Shown here: piece by piece, positions 1 to 5,029 of the stretch | Layout: each line of letters begins with the position of its first letter | Position numbering within the stretch: position 1 is the first letter of the stretch | NCBI GenBank assembly: GCA_003154335.1 | Contig: PMDE01000028.1 | Coordinates: 20,969 to 26,104 of the forward strand | DNA length: 5,136 nt | Origin: Methanoregula sp. | Lineage (GTDB): Archaea; Halobacteriota; Methanomicrobia; Methanomicrobiales; Methanospirillaceae | Direction: 5' to 3' | The notes under the pieces: generated by a model | What the model was told of the DNA's origin: nothing | The model's input: the letters and a program-made list of their open reading frames with translations, nothing else | Database searches by the model: none | Position numbers and translations under genes: made by a program

Positions 1-479
1 AGAAATAATTCCTCGTATTCCCATGACAATCCCAGAAGCATCACGGTAAAAAAAATTCCGCAGCTGATCCACAACCGGGAGGGGTGCTTTCGGAAAATTC
101 CCCCTATAACCAGGATGACTATGAAGATCAGGTAAGCGATGGCTATCGATGAGACAAGGTGGGCAATCTTGTCATATATCGGGTAGAGCGAAAAATAGAA
201 CCCAAACACTCCCCCGGCCATGTGCATAACAAGCGAGAGGGTGAGTAAAAATTTCATTGGCCAGGGGAAGCGGATTCCTGTCATGCGTTCTGCTGCTGCC
301 GGTAACAACGCAAGGGCAAGGGCAACAAATGCCCACCTCGCCCGGAAGATATCATTCCTGATAAAAACCGCTGCGACCGCGATCAGGAATAATACTGCCA
401 GTGAACTCAGATACGCAAAATTCCCATATTTCCACCCAAGCAGTGCATCAGTCAGGTCAGGTTTGGCAGCCATCATCAT
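1..479 (-). CDS. Partial polytopic membrane protein, YjdF/DUF2238-like (C-terminus outside window)
   Basis: Seen: the minus strand is open from ATG 479 to the window edge, giving 159 residues without a stop. Hydrophobic stretches suggest membrane helices at about residues 21-40, 48-63, 76-97, 105-128 and 136-152. Conserved-looking polar positions lie in or next to helices: FPWP at 71-74, H86 followed by GG at 89-90, YDKIAH at 102-107, and WEYEE at 153-157. Known: the bacterial YjdF/DUF2238 inner-membrane family has a similar order of an LPWP-like turn, an H..GG helix, a YDK..H helix and a late W-E motif; its function is not established. Inference: a distant member of that family. Three ATG codons stand in a row (479, 476, 473) and an in-frame TGA at 489-491 limits the start. 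The Shine-Dalgarno site is weak (ccggga-like), so any of the three may be used. No partner gene is visible downstream. Coding is confident; the family call is moderate. Confidence 0.8.
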   Translation of the reverse strand, partial: MMMAAKPDLTDALLGWKYGNFAYLSSLAVLFLIAVAAVFIRNDIFRARWAFVALALALLPAAAERMTGIRFPWPMKFLLTLSLVMHMAGGVFGFYFSLYPIYDKIAHLVSSIAIAYLIFIVILVIGGIFRKHPSRLWISCGIFFTVMLLGLSWEYEELF

Positions 480-587
480 TATCCCGGTTCACAGGTTTTC
501 AGCTCACCTTTTTTCCGAAGAAAATACAGGTAGAATGCACAATATTCAGGAACCCTTTGCGAGGAATAACGTTTTCCTTCCTGTCCT

Positions 588-615
588 CTTATATCTCACG
601 GAAAATGGGTATAAA
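588..615 (-). promoter_or_regulatory. Weak candidate promoter for the 479-1 membrane protein
   Basis: Two AT-rich boxes lie upstream of the gene on the minus strand: tttatacc (615-608) and gatataag (596-589). Either would place transcription start roughly 25 nt downstream and leave a leader of about 85-110 nt. Neither has a good purine/A-rich BRE in front, so this is a positional guess. Confidence 0.2.
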
Positions 616-836
616 CCGGTAAAGTACTGGTGCTCATCGCTGGCAGTACGAATATTGCAAGGATCGAAACCCAAATACCCCGCAACAAGGGAAGGGAAAA
701 TCCTCAGAGAAAATTCTTCTCTTTACTTCCGGGGGGCTTTTGAGTGCATGTTTTTACCCCGCCGGCCCGGGGAATAACCTAAAAAGGGAACTCCCCTGCC
801 AGAGCCATTGATTTTCGGTCTTTGTGCTGGTCAGGA

Positions 837-848
837 GACAAATTTGTC
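837..848. repeat. Perfect 12-bp palindrome
   Basis: The sequence gacaaatttgtc is fully self-complementary with no spacer, as is usual for a dimeric DNA-binding protein site. It lies about 30 bp before the second inverted repeat (877-893), which shares its TGTCA-like half-site. No regulator gene is in the window, so an operator role is inference. Confidence 0.5.
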
Positions 849-876
849 AGATGCTACTGGTAAAAAGGCATATGCA

Positions 877-893
877 TGTCATGCAATATGACA
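877..893. repeat. Inverted repeat tgtcat-N5-atgaca
   Basis: Perfect 6-bp arms (877-882 and 888-893) are separated by 5 bp. It overlaps the ATG at 881 of the possible plus-strand remnant and directly follows an AT-rich, TATA-like stretch (aaaaaggcatatgc, 862-875). Spacing and symmetry suit an operator more than an RNA hairpin, but this cannot be decided from sequence. Confidence 0.5.
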
Positions 894-900
894 GGCTGGT

Positions 901-924
901 AAAGCAGTATATGGTGACTGCTTT
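901..924. repeat. Inverted repeat aaagcagt-N8-actgcttt
   Basis: Perfect 8-bp arms (901-908 and 917-924) around an 8-nt loop form the longest stem in this intergenic region. No oligo-T follows directly on either strand, so it is not an obvious intrinsic terminator. It may be an RNA hairpin in a long 3' tail of the ABC operon or a protein site. Confidence 0.5.
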
Positions 925-938
925 TGAGGGAGAATTTC

Positions 939-1036
939 AAAAAAAGAGGGAGGCACTTTCATGCCCCGGATAATTTCCTGGCACTCTGGTGCTGATGGTT
1001 ATCGTATTATCAGCGTACCTCATTGTGAAAATGAGG
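939..1036 (-). terminator. Probable 3' end of the ABC operon: two hairpins followed by oligo-T
   Basis: Downstream of the permease stop (1064) on the minus strand there is first a 7-bp hairpin with a 5-nt loop (1036-1018, arms cctcatt/aatgagg), then a 6-bp inverted repeat (1014-991, arms gctgat/atcagc), then a run of seven T (945-939). Archaeal RNA polymerase is known to terminate at oligo-T with or without a hairpin. The T-run is about 119 nt after the stop. No better oligo-T occurs nearer, so this is the likeliest exit point. Confidence 0.5.
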
Positions 1037-1063
1037 GATTCAGGGATGGCCCTTTCCTTTCGT

Positions 1064-2257
1064 TCATTCATTCCGCAGCGCATCGATCGGGTCCATGTTC
1101 GATGCCCGCCATGCCGGGTAGAGGCCGGACACAACACAGACGACAACACCGATAATCATTCCGTAGGGGACATAGAGGATGCTTTCCGGAAGGAAGAAAT
1201 ATGTCGTGTTGCCTATCATCGCGCTTACCACGGAATACCCGATAACGAGACTGGCGATCCCTCCCACCCCTGCGCCGATGATGCCGAGGATGAACGCTTC
1301 ATAGAGGAACATCCGGCGCACTTCACTTTTTTCCGTGCCGATAGAAAGCAGGATACCAATCTCCTGGATCCTTTCGTTGACTGACATCATCATCACGTTA
1401 AAGATACTCACCGCAGCGACGACGAGAGATATACTGCCGATTGCAAGGATGAACGTGGTGATGGTGCCAAGAGTGGAGGAGATACTTGACAGCCGTGAAC
1501 TGGCATCACTGATACGGACAACCTCTGTTCTGCGGTTGACCTTGTCATCGATAGCAGCTTCTGTCTGGTTTATAGTGTCGATATTCTGCAGGATTACGTT
1601 GACCTGGTCGTAGACATCTTTGTCCCCGTAATGGTCAGTGTACCAGGTATCGGGTACGATAATTGCATTATCGGTATTAATACCATCAGAAGCAAAACCT
1701 CGGGCTGCGAGAATCCCGACAACCCTGACACTAGGGCGGGTTACGGAAACATTATTCTGCCCGATCTTGATCCTGCTCCCGATATTCATATTAAAATTAC
1801 TGGCGATATTCGGACCGACCAGGGCATCATCCCCCCCCTTGAGGTTCTCTCCCTGCGCAATGGTAAGGAATTTGGTGATATCGTTTGGGTTCAGGCCGTA
1901 TATCGAACCTCTCCCATCTGTCGACCCGATGGTAAACTGGGTGTTTGTCCTATGTATCGGGATGACCTGATTCTGCCCGGCAGCGTTGGTAATATCATTG
2001 AGGGTACTCTTATCTATACCCTGTGAGGTTGCCGGTACTCCGGCAGTCGAGGTAGTCCTGACCACATCCGAAGAGATCATAATGGTATTGACATCCGACG
2101 AGAGTTGTTGCTTTACCGAGAGTTGCATATTGGCGCCGAGCATTCCCATGGAGGAGATAGCCACAACCCCGATCACGATCCCTATCGATGCAAGGATTGA
2201 ACGCAGGAAATTGAGCCGTACGCTGCGCACTGACAGGTCAAAGAATATGTCTCTCAT
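1064..2257 (-). CDS. MacB/FtsX-type ABC transporter permease
   Basis: A 397-residue membrane subunit of a type VII (MacB-like) ABC transporter. Such proteins transmit ATPase movement across the membrane rather than forming a classical channel. Seen: a short cytoplasmic N-terminus, TM1 at about 18-40, a large extracytoplasmic domain at about 41-262 (MacB_PCD-like), then TM2 about 263-292, TM3 about 317-345 and TM4 about 362-383, forming the FtsX-like C-terminal domain. Family hallmarks are NVMMMSVNERIQEIGILLSIG-like sequence at 287-307 and the tail motif GLYPAWRASNMDPIDALR (378-395). Length and topology are normal for the family and the gene looks intact. The start ATG overlaps the ATPase stop as ATGA; a strong GGGAGG site at 2273-2268 lies 10 nt upstream. 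Inference: with the ATPase it forms a dimeric complex that exports, releases or mechanically signals to something at the cell surface. The sequence does not say whether the substrate is a peptide, lipid or the neighbouring surface protein. LolC/E and FtsX are relatives, but the layout best fits MacB. Confidence 0.93.
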   Translation of the reverse strand: MRDIFFDLSVRSVRLNFLRSILASIGIVIGVVAISSMGMLGANMQLSVKQQLSSDVNTIMISSDVVRTTSTAGVPATSQGIDKSTLNDITNAAGQNQVIPIHRTNTQFTIGSTDGRGSIYGLNPNDITKFLTIAQGENLKGGDDALVGPNIASNFNMNIGSRIKIGQNNVSVTRPSVRVVGILAARGFASDGINTDNAIIVPDTWYTDHYGDKDVYDQVNVILQNIDTINQTEAAIDDKVNRRTEVVRISDASSRLSSISSTLGTITTFILAIGSISLVVAAVSIFNVMMMSVNERIQEIGILLSIGTEKSEVRRMFLYEAFILGIIGAGVGGIASLVIGYSVVSAMIGNTTYFFLPESILYVPYGMIIGVVVCVVSGLYPAWRASNMDPIDALRNE

Positions 2258-2934
2258 GTTGGCACGACCCTCCCGTCTTCAAGTTCAATCGTCCGGTGTG
2301 CATACTCAGCAATCTTCGGGTCATGGGTGACGAGGATAACGGTTTTTCCCTCTTTGTGAAGGCCGGTAAGGATGTCCATGATCTGGAAACCTGTTTTCCG
2401 GTCAAGGTTCCCGGTTGGTTCATCACAGAGGAGAATCTTCGGTTCATTGACCAGTGCCCGGGCAATTGCGACCCGCTGCTGCTGCCCGCCGGAGAGCTGG
2501 TTTGGCCGATGGGAACTCATCTCCTCATCAAACCCCACGGATTTGAGGACTGCCGCTGCTTTTCCGGTGGTATCCCGTTTTTTGTATTTCAGGATAAGCG
2601 GGTATTCCACATTTTCATATGCTGACAGGAGGGGTATAAGGTAAAATTTCTGGAAGATATACCCGATGACATCGCGTCGCATATGCGTGCGTTCAAGAGG
2701 TGTTATTTTCGCAATATCCTTCCCGTCAATGAACAGTTTTCCCGAGGAAGGGACGTCAAGAATACCCAGCTGGTTCATCATCGTCGATTTACCGGAACCC
2801 GATGGTCCCATGATGGCAACAAATTCGTTTTCCGCGATATCGAGCGTAACATGATTGAGGGCTGTGAAGTCGCCACTCTCCAGATGGTACACTTTTGAGA
2901 CGTCCGCTAGCCGGATGAGGGGGGTCTGGTCCAT
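2254..2934 (-). CDS. ABC transporter ATP-binding protein, MacB/LolD family
   Basis: A 226-residue cytoplasmic ATPase that powers the permease encoded next to it. All nucleotide-binding motifs are present, numbered from the chosen start: Walker A GPSGSGKST at 43-51, Q-loop Q95, signature LSGGQQQR at 147-154, Walker B ILLCDEP at 167-173 with catalytic E172, D-loop GNLD at 175-178 and switch H204. The region after the Q-loop (FQKFYLIPLLSAYENVEYPL) is typical of the LolD/MacB branch. Length is normal and no residue needed for hydrolysis is missing. Start choice: ATG 2934 has a GAGGGG site (2945-2940) 5 nt upstream and gives the usual family N-terminus (I-x-L-x-x-V-x-K-x-Y). The frame is open further upstream; ATG 2949 would overlap the preceding stop as ATGA and add five residues, so translational coupling is also possible. 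The stop overlaps the permease start by ATGA, indicating coupled synthesis of the two subunits. Confidence 0.95.
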   Translation of the reverse strand: MDQTPLIRLADVSKVYHLESGDFTALNHVTLDIAENEFVAIMGPSGSGKSTMMNQLGILDVPSSGKLFIDGKDIAKITPLERTHMRRDVIGYIFQKFYLIPLLSAYENVEYPLILKYKKRDTTGKAAAVLKSVGFDEEMSSHRPNQLSGGQQQRVAIARALVNEPKILLCDEPTGNLDRKTGFQIMDILTGLHKEGKTVILVTHDPKIAEYAHRTIELEDGRVVPT

Positions 2935-2945
2935 ACCTGCCCCTC

Positions 2946-4271
2946 TCATCGCTTCTTGAGTTTCGCAGTAATCCATTTCCGTTTCATATACAGCACAATA
3001 GCAACGATGACAATAATACCCCCGGCTATGACGGGATAGAACGCAGTGAGGCCTCCGCTACGGCTGCTCCCACCGAGCCCGAAAATACCCCCGCCGGCCG
3101 GTGCACCGCCGCCACGGGCTGCAAAACCTCCTGCTGCTGCGCCCGCTGTACCCGATGTACCAGAACCCGCTGAACTGGTTGTCCGCGTCCCTGATGTCGA
3201 GCCTGAGATGGTCCGGAGATCGAGGTTCGTCGTGGTACTAAACGAGTTGCCATCAACGTCTTTCCATTGGATAACGACAGGGACTGAAGAGAGATCACTG
3301 CTGGTAAACGTGAGCTGGAAACTCGAGAAATCATCGGATGCCAGGGACCCGACCGAATACTGGGCATAGGGTTCGACCGCTTTTGCCGGCGCTGCCACAG
3401 TCAGGATCATCGACTTGGCATCGGTAACCCCTGCGTTGTTTACATCACCGGTGATCTGGTAGGAAGACCCCGAAGTAGTGACAGCGATGTTGTTGATAAC
3501 TGGCACTGCTGCTGTTTTGTCAACGCCGATATTAAGGGGAAGGACAATGACCTGGGTATGTTTATTATCACCGTTGCTGAAGGTGACTTGGAAGGTAAGG
3601 TTTGGCTCCTGCTGGTTGGGGGTTACCCGGAATGGTACCTGGACTGAACTCTGGGCATTCAGGTTGCCAATCCATGCCACGGAAGGTGAGAAATCTACAC
3701 CGCTCCCCTCAGGAACAATCTGGACATTTGTTATACCCCCGCTGCGTGGATTCGTTATGCTCACGTTAACCGTGTCTGTCCGTGAAACAGCAAAATTATC
3801 CGGTTTTGTCGCGATACCTGCCCGGATATCGGTGGAATCCACCTTGATTTTTATCTGGCCATTAATCGAAGACCCTCCCTGCACATTCGGTGAAACGGTG
3901 AACAACGGTAAATACGTTCCATCCGGAGGATCTGCCGTTACGATGAATGGGAAGTCAGCGGTTGCTCCCGGCCCGACCATGGTCATCGTGCTGAACGCTC
4001 CCTGGTTTAAGATATGAATATGGGGATCAATGAGATCCGGAGTGGAGAGACCAACAGATGCGTTGGAGGGATTGGTCACGTGTACAGTAACGGTCCCGGT
4101 TTCATATGGGTAAAAAACCTGGGGATCGAGATCGTATGACGAAATGTACATAGACGATGCAGCGTCCTGTGGATTGGACACGGTCGTGGTACTTCCTGTG
4201 GTAGCTGCGCTAACGGTGGCAGCAAACAGTAACAGTAGAATAATACCCGATAAACCTGCGAGTGCTTTCAT
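2946..4271 (-). CDS. Secreted, C-terminally membrane-anchored Ig-like (COG1361/NEW3-CARDB type) protein
   Basis: A 441-residue envelope protein and first gene of the ABC operon. Seen: a signal peptide at 1-22 (K2, hydrophobic 5-20, cleavage likely after VSAA/SA). Three beta-rich segments follow, at about 46-147, 155-250 and 255-355, each with the xxVTVxVTNP / VxVSITNP / ITGDVNNAG pattern of NEW3/CARDB-like sandwiches. Next come a Gly/Ala/Ser/Thr linker at about 355-408, one membrane helix at about 409-429, and a basic cytoplasmic tail rich in Lys/Arg (430-441). N-glycosylation sequons occur at N70, N169 and N224. Known: COG1361-type proteins often neighbour MacB-like transporters in archaea, and their role is poorly defined. 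Inference: the protein stands outside the cell and works with the ABC pair as adaptor, substrate binder or scaffold. An AAAGGA site (4283-4278) lies 6 nt before the ATG. No PGF-CTERM-like sorting motif is visible; anchoring appears to be by the helix itself. Confidence 0.88.
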   Translation of the reverse strand: MKALAGLSGIILLLLFAATVSAATTGSTTTVSNPQDAASSMYISSYDLDPQVFYPYETGTVTVHVTNPSNASVGLSTPDLIDPHIHILNQGAFSTMTMVGPGATADFPFIVTADPPDGTYLPLFTVSPNVQGGSSINGQIKIKVDSTDIRAGIATKPDNFAVSRTDTVNVSITNPRSGGITNVQIVPEGSGVDFSPSVAWIGNLNAQSSVQVPFRVTPNQQEPNLTFQVTFSNGDNKHTQVIVLPLNIGVDKTAAVPVINNIAVTTSGSSYQITGDVNNAGVTDAKSMILTVAAPAKAVEPYAQYSVGSLASDDFSSFQLTFTSSDLSSVPVVIQWKDVDGNSFSTTTNLDLRTISGSTSGTRTTSSAGSGTSGTAGAAAGGFAARGGGAPAGGGIFGLGGSSRSGGLTAFYPVIAGGIIVIVAIVLYMKRKWITAKLKKR

Positions 4272-4298
4272 GGATATTCCTTTTAATTATTGTTAATA

Positions 4299-4315
4299 CC
4301 GGGGAAAACTCCCGG
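4299..4315 (-). other. GC-rich hairpin in the leader of the ABC operon
   Basis: Arms ccggg (4299-4303) and cccgg (4311-4315) enclose a 7-nt loop, 28 nt upstream of the start codon at 4271 and just downstream of the predicted transcription start. In an otherwise AT-rich leader it could stabilise the mRNA or bind a regulator. A five-pair stem can arise by chance. Confidence 0.3.
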
Positions 4316-4324
4316 GATTCTTAA

Positions 4325-4357
4325 CTCTATTATACGAACCGGATTATATCTGCTTTC
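4325..4357 (-). promoter_or_regulatory. Promoter of the surface-protein/ABC operon
   Basis: On the minus strand gaaagca (4357-4351), a BRE-like element, is followed at once by gatataatcc (4350-4341), a good archaeal TATA box. Transcription would start near 4320, giving a leader of about 50 nt with a Shine-Dalgarno site near its end. A second AT-rich box, cgtataatag (4336-4327), lies closer to the gene and is an alternative without a clear BRE. No other start-proximal promoter is visible in the operon, so all three genes probably share this one. Confidence 0.5.
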
Positions 4358-4405
4358 ATATGGCCAAAAAGACCGTGGATATGTCATAGGGTGACCAGAG
4401 TAAAT

Positions 4406-4413
4406 AAAAAAAA
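4406..4413 (-). terminator. Oligo-T terminator of the small secreted-protein gene
   Basis: Eight T in a row on the minus strand begin 33 nt after the TAA stop at 4449-4447. A weak 5-bp inverted repeat (aaacg 4428-4432 with cgttt 4443-4447) precedes it. Oligo-T alone is a known archaeal termination signal. It lies before the ABC operon promoter, consistent with two separate transcription units. Confidence 0.55.
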
Positions 4414-4446
4414 TGATGAGGTGGTTGAAACGATCATAGGTCCGTT

Positions 4447-4797
4447 TTAATTAGTTGTCCTGTGCCCCCCTCTGCCAGTCCAGGTAACGTTGCCGGTTCC
4501 TGCAATGCGAGCGGGAAAAGCATCCGGGTGAGCAGTCCTGAACTGCTGCAGGAGGGTCATGGCGGTTTTGTAATCCCCGTTTGTGACGGCTGTCTGGATA
4601 GCGGACACATCATACCCTTTTGCGGTAAGGTTGCTCAGCATCAGGGTCATCTTTTGAGGTCCGAACAGTTCGGTTTTATGGGTCTGATTGCTACCGGTCC
4701 CCTGCTGCGTTACGGATGCAGCGCCGGCCGTTCCTATGACCAGCGCAGCTATCCAGAAGACTGCAACGGCACCGTAATAGATTCTTGGTGTTTTCAT
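4447..4797 (-). CDS. Small secreted or membrane-tethered protein, function unknown
   Basis: A 116-residue protein I cannot assign to a characterised family. Seen: a basic N-terminus (K2, R5), a hydrophobic stretch at about 9-27 and a plausible signal-peptidase site after AGAA (about 27). A Gln/Thr/Gly-rich spacer (28-46) follows, then a compact helical segment at about 47-92 reading as helix, GYDVSAI turn (61-67), short helix, NGDYKTA (73-79), helix TLLQQFRTAHPDAF (81-94). The tail is polar and Gly/Arg/Thr-rich. Sequons occur at N37, N56 and N103. The helix-turn-helix spacing recalls TPR-like helical hairpins, but only one unit is present. Start choice: ATG 4797 puts the signal peptide at the N-terminus and has an AGGAGA site (4813-4808) about 11 nt upstream; the frame is open to ATG 4875, but that adds 26 unrelated polar residues. 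It is transcribed in the same direction as the ABC operon, 175 bp upstream, with a terminator between. A shared role is possible but unproven. Confidence 0.75.
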   Translation of the reverse strand: MKTPRIYYGAVAVFWIAALVIGTAGAASVTQQGTGSNQTHKTELFGPQKMTLMLSNLTAKGYDVSAIQTAVTNGDYKTAMTLLQQFRTAHPDAFPARIAGTGNVTWTGRGGHRTTN

Positions 4798-4862
4798 CGT
4801 GTTTCGTTCTCCTGGTTCTTTTTGACCGGTGTTGGTGCAGTTTTGAGCACACAACATGTAGT

Positions 4863-4894
4863 GTATATGCGACATTTTGACATTTAAAAGTTTC
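4863..4894 (-). promoter_or_regulatory. Promoter of the small secreted-protein gene
   Basis: On the minus strand gaaac (4894-4890) followed by ttttaaat (4889-4882) makes a good BRE/TATA pair, predicting a start near 4860 and a leader of about 60 nt. A second AT-rich octamer, gcatatac (4870-4863), is an alternative TATA box with a leader of about 45 nt; the same octamer occurs on the other strand before the divergent gene. Confidence 0.45.
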
Positions 4895-4925
4895 TAAATA
4901 TCTGGCAAAAGTAACAATTAAATGG

Positions 4926-4940
4926 AGAAAAAGCATATAC
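4926..4940 (+). promoter_or_regulatory. Promoter of the plus-strand gene at 5030
   Basis: gaaaaa (4927-4932), BRE-like, leads directly into gcatatac (4933-4940), TATA-like. Transcription would start near 4961-4965, leaving a leader of about 65-70 nt. It is back to back with the promoter of the minus-strand small protein, so the two units may be co-regulated. Confidence 0.4.
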
Positions 4941-5029
4941 CTTTAGTAGAACGACACATACCTGCCTACCCGATGAGCATATGACAACCATTATTTGATC
5001 TCCCCCTGAATTCCACTAAACGTGATCCT

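Larger units (their letters stand above)
480..1063. other. 584-bp intergenic region with inverted repeats and no convincing intact gene
   Basis: This gap separates the end of the permease gene from the start of the YjdF-like gene, both on the minus strand. I find no complete protein gene with protein-like composition and a ribosome site. It holds a weak promoter region near 588-615, a short hairpin at 706-722 (stem agagaa/ttctct), a GC-rich hairpin at 757-772 (stem ccccg/cgggg) flanked by T5 and A5 runs, a perfect 12-bp palindrome at 837-848, inverted repeats at 877-893, 901-924, 991-1014 and 1018-1036, and a T7 run on the minus strand at 945-939. The octamer ctggtaaa occurs directly repeated at 857-864 and 896-903. 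A possible gene remnant spans 881-1063 on the plus strand. Confidence 0.7.

Noticed and set aside
757..772. GC-rich hairpin considered as an intrinsic terminator
   Set aside because: No T-run follows it on either strand and no gene ends close by; its short T5/A5 flanks lie on the wrong side for a terminator.
220..777. 185-residue open frame on the plus strand
   Set aside because: Its first half is antisense to the membrane-protein gene at 1-479, which has clear helices and motifs. The rest has no domain-like pattern, and no ribosome site precedes it.
937..1149. Minus-strand 70-residue frame overlapping the permease end
   Set aside because: It lies in another frame of the permease gene and extends into the intergenic region; composition is Arg/Ser-rich without any pattern.
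961..1155. Plus-strand 64-residue frame with a good GGGAGG site at 948-953
   Set aside because: Despite the ribosome-like site, the translation is low-quality (His/Arg/Pro-rich) and more than half is antisense to the permease.
1335..2330. Several plus-strand frames of 92-131 residues antisense to the permease and ATPase
   Set aside because: They are opposite a gene with full family hallmarks; long antisense frames are expected from its codon bias, and their starts lack ribosome sites.
3026..3367. Minus-strand frame rich in Arg/Gln/Val
   Set aside because: It is the shifted frame of the Gly/Ala/Ser-rich stalk of the surface protein; the composition is an artefact of its repetitive codons.
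3478..4017. 179-residue plus-strand frame
   Set aside because: Antisense to the Ig-like domains of the surface protein; no motif, no ribosome site, and the opposite strand is clearly coding.
4798..4875. Upstream extension of the small secreted protein to ATG 4875
   Set aside because: It would bury the signal peptide behind 26 polar residues and would skip the AGGAGA site; the region is better read as leader and promoter.
4462..4887. 141-residue plus-strand frame opposite the small secreted protein
   Set aside because: The minus strand has a signal peptide, ribosome site, promoter and terminator; the plus frame has none of these.
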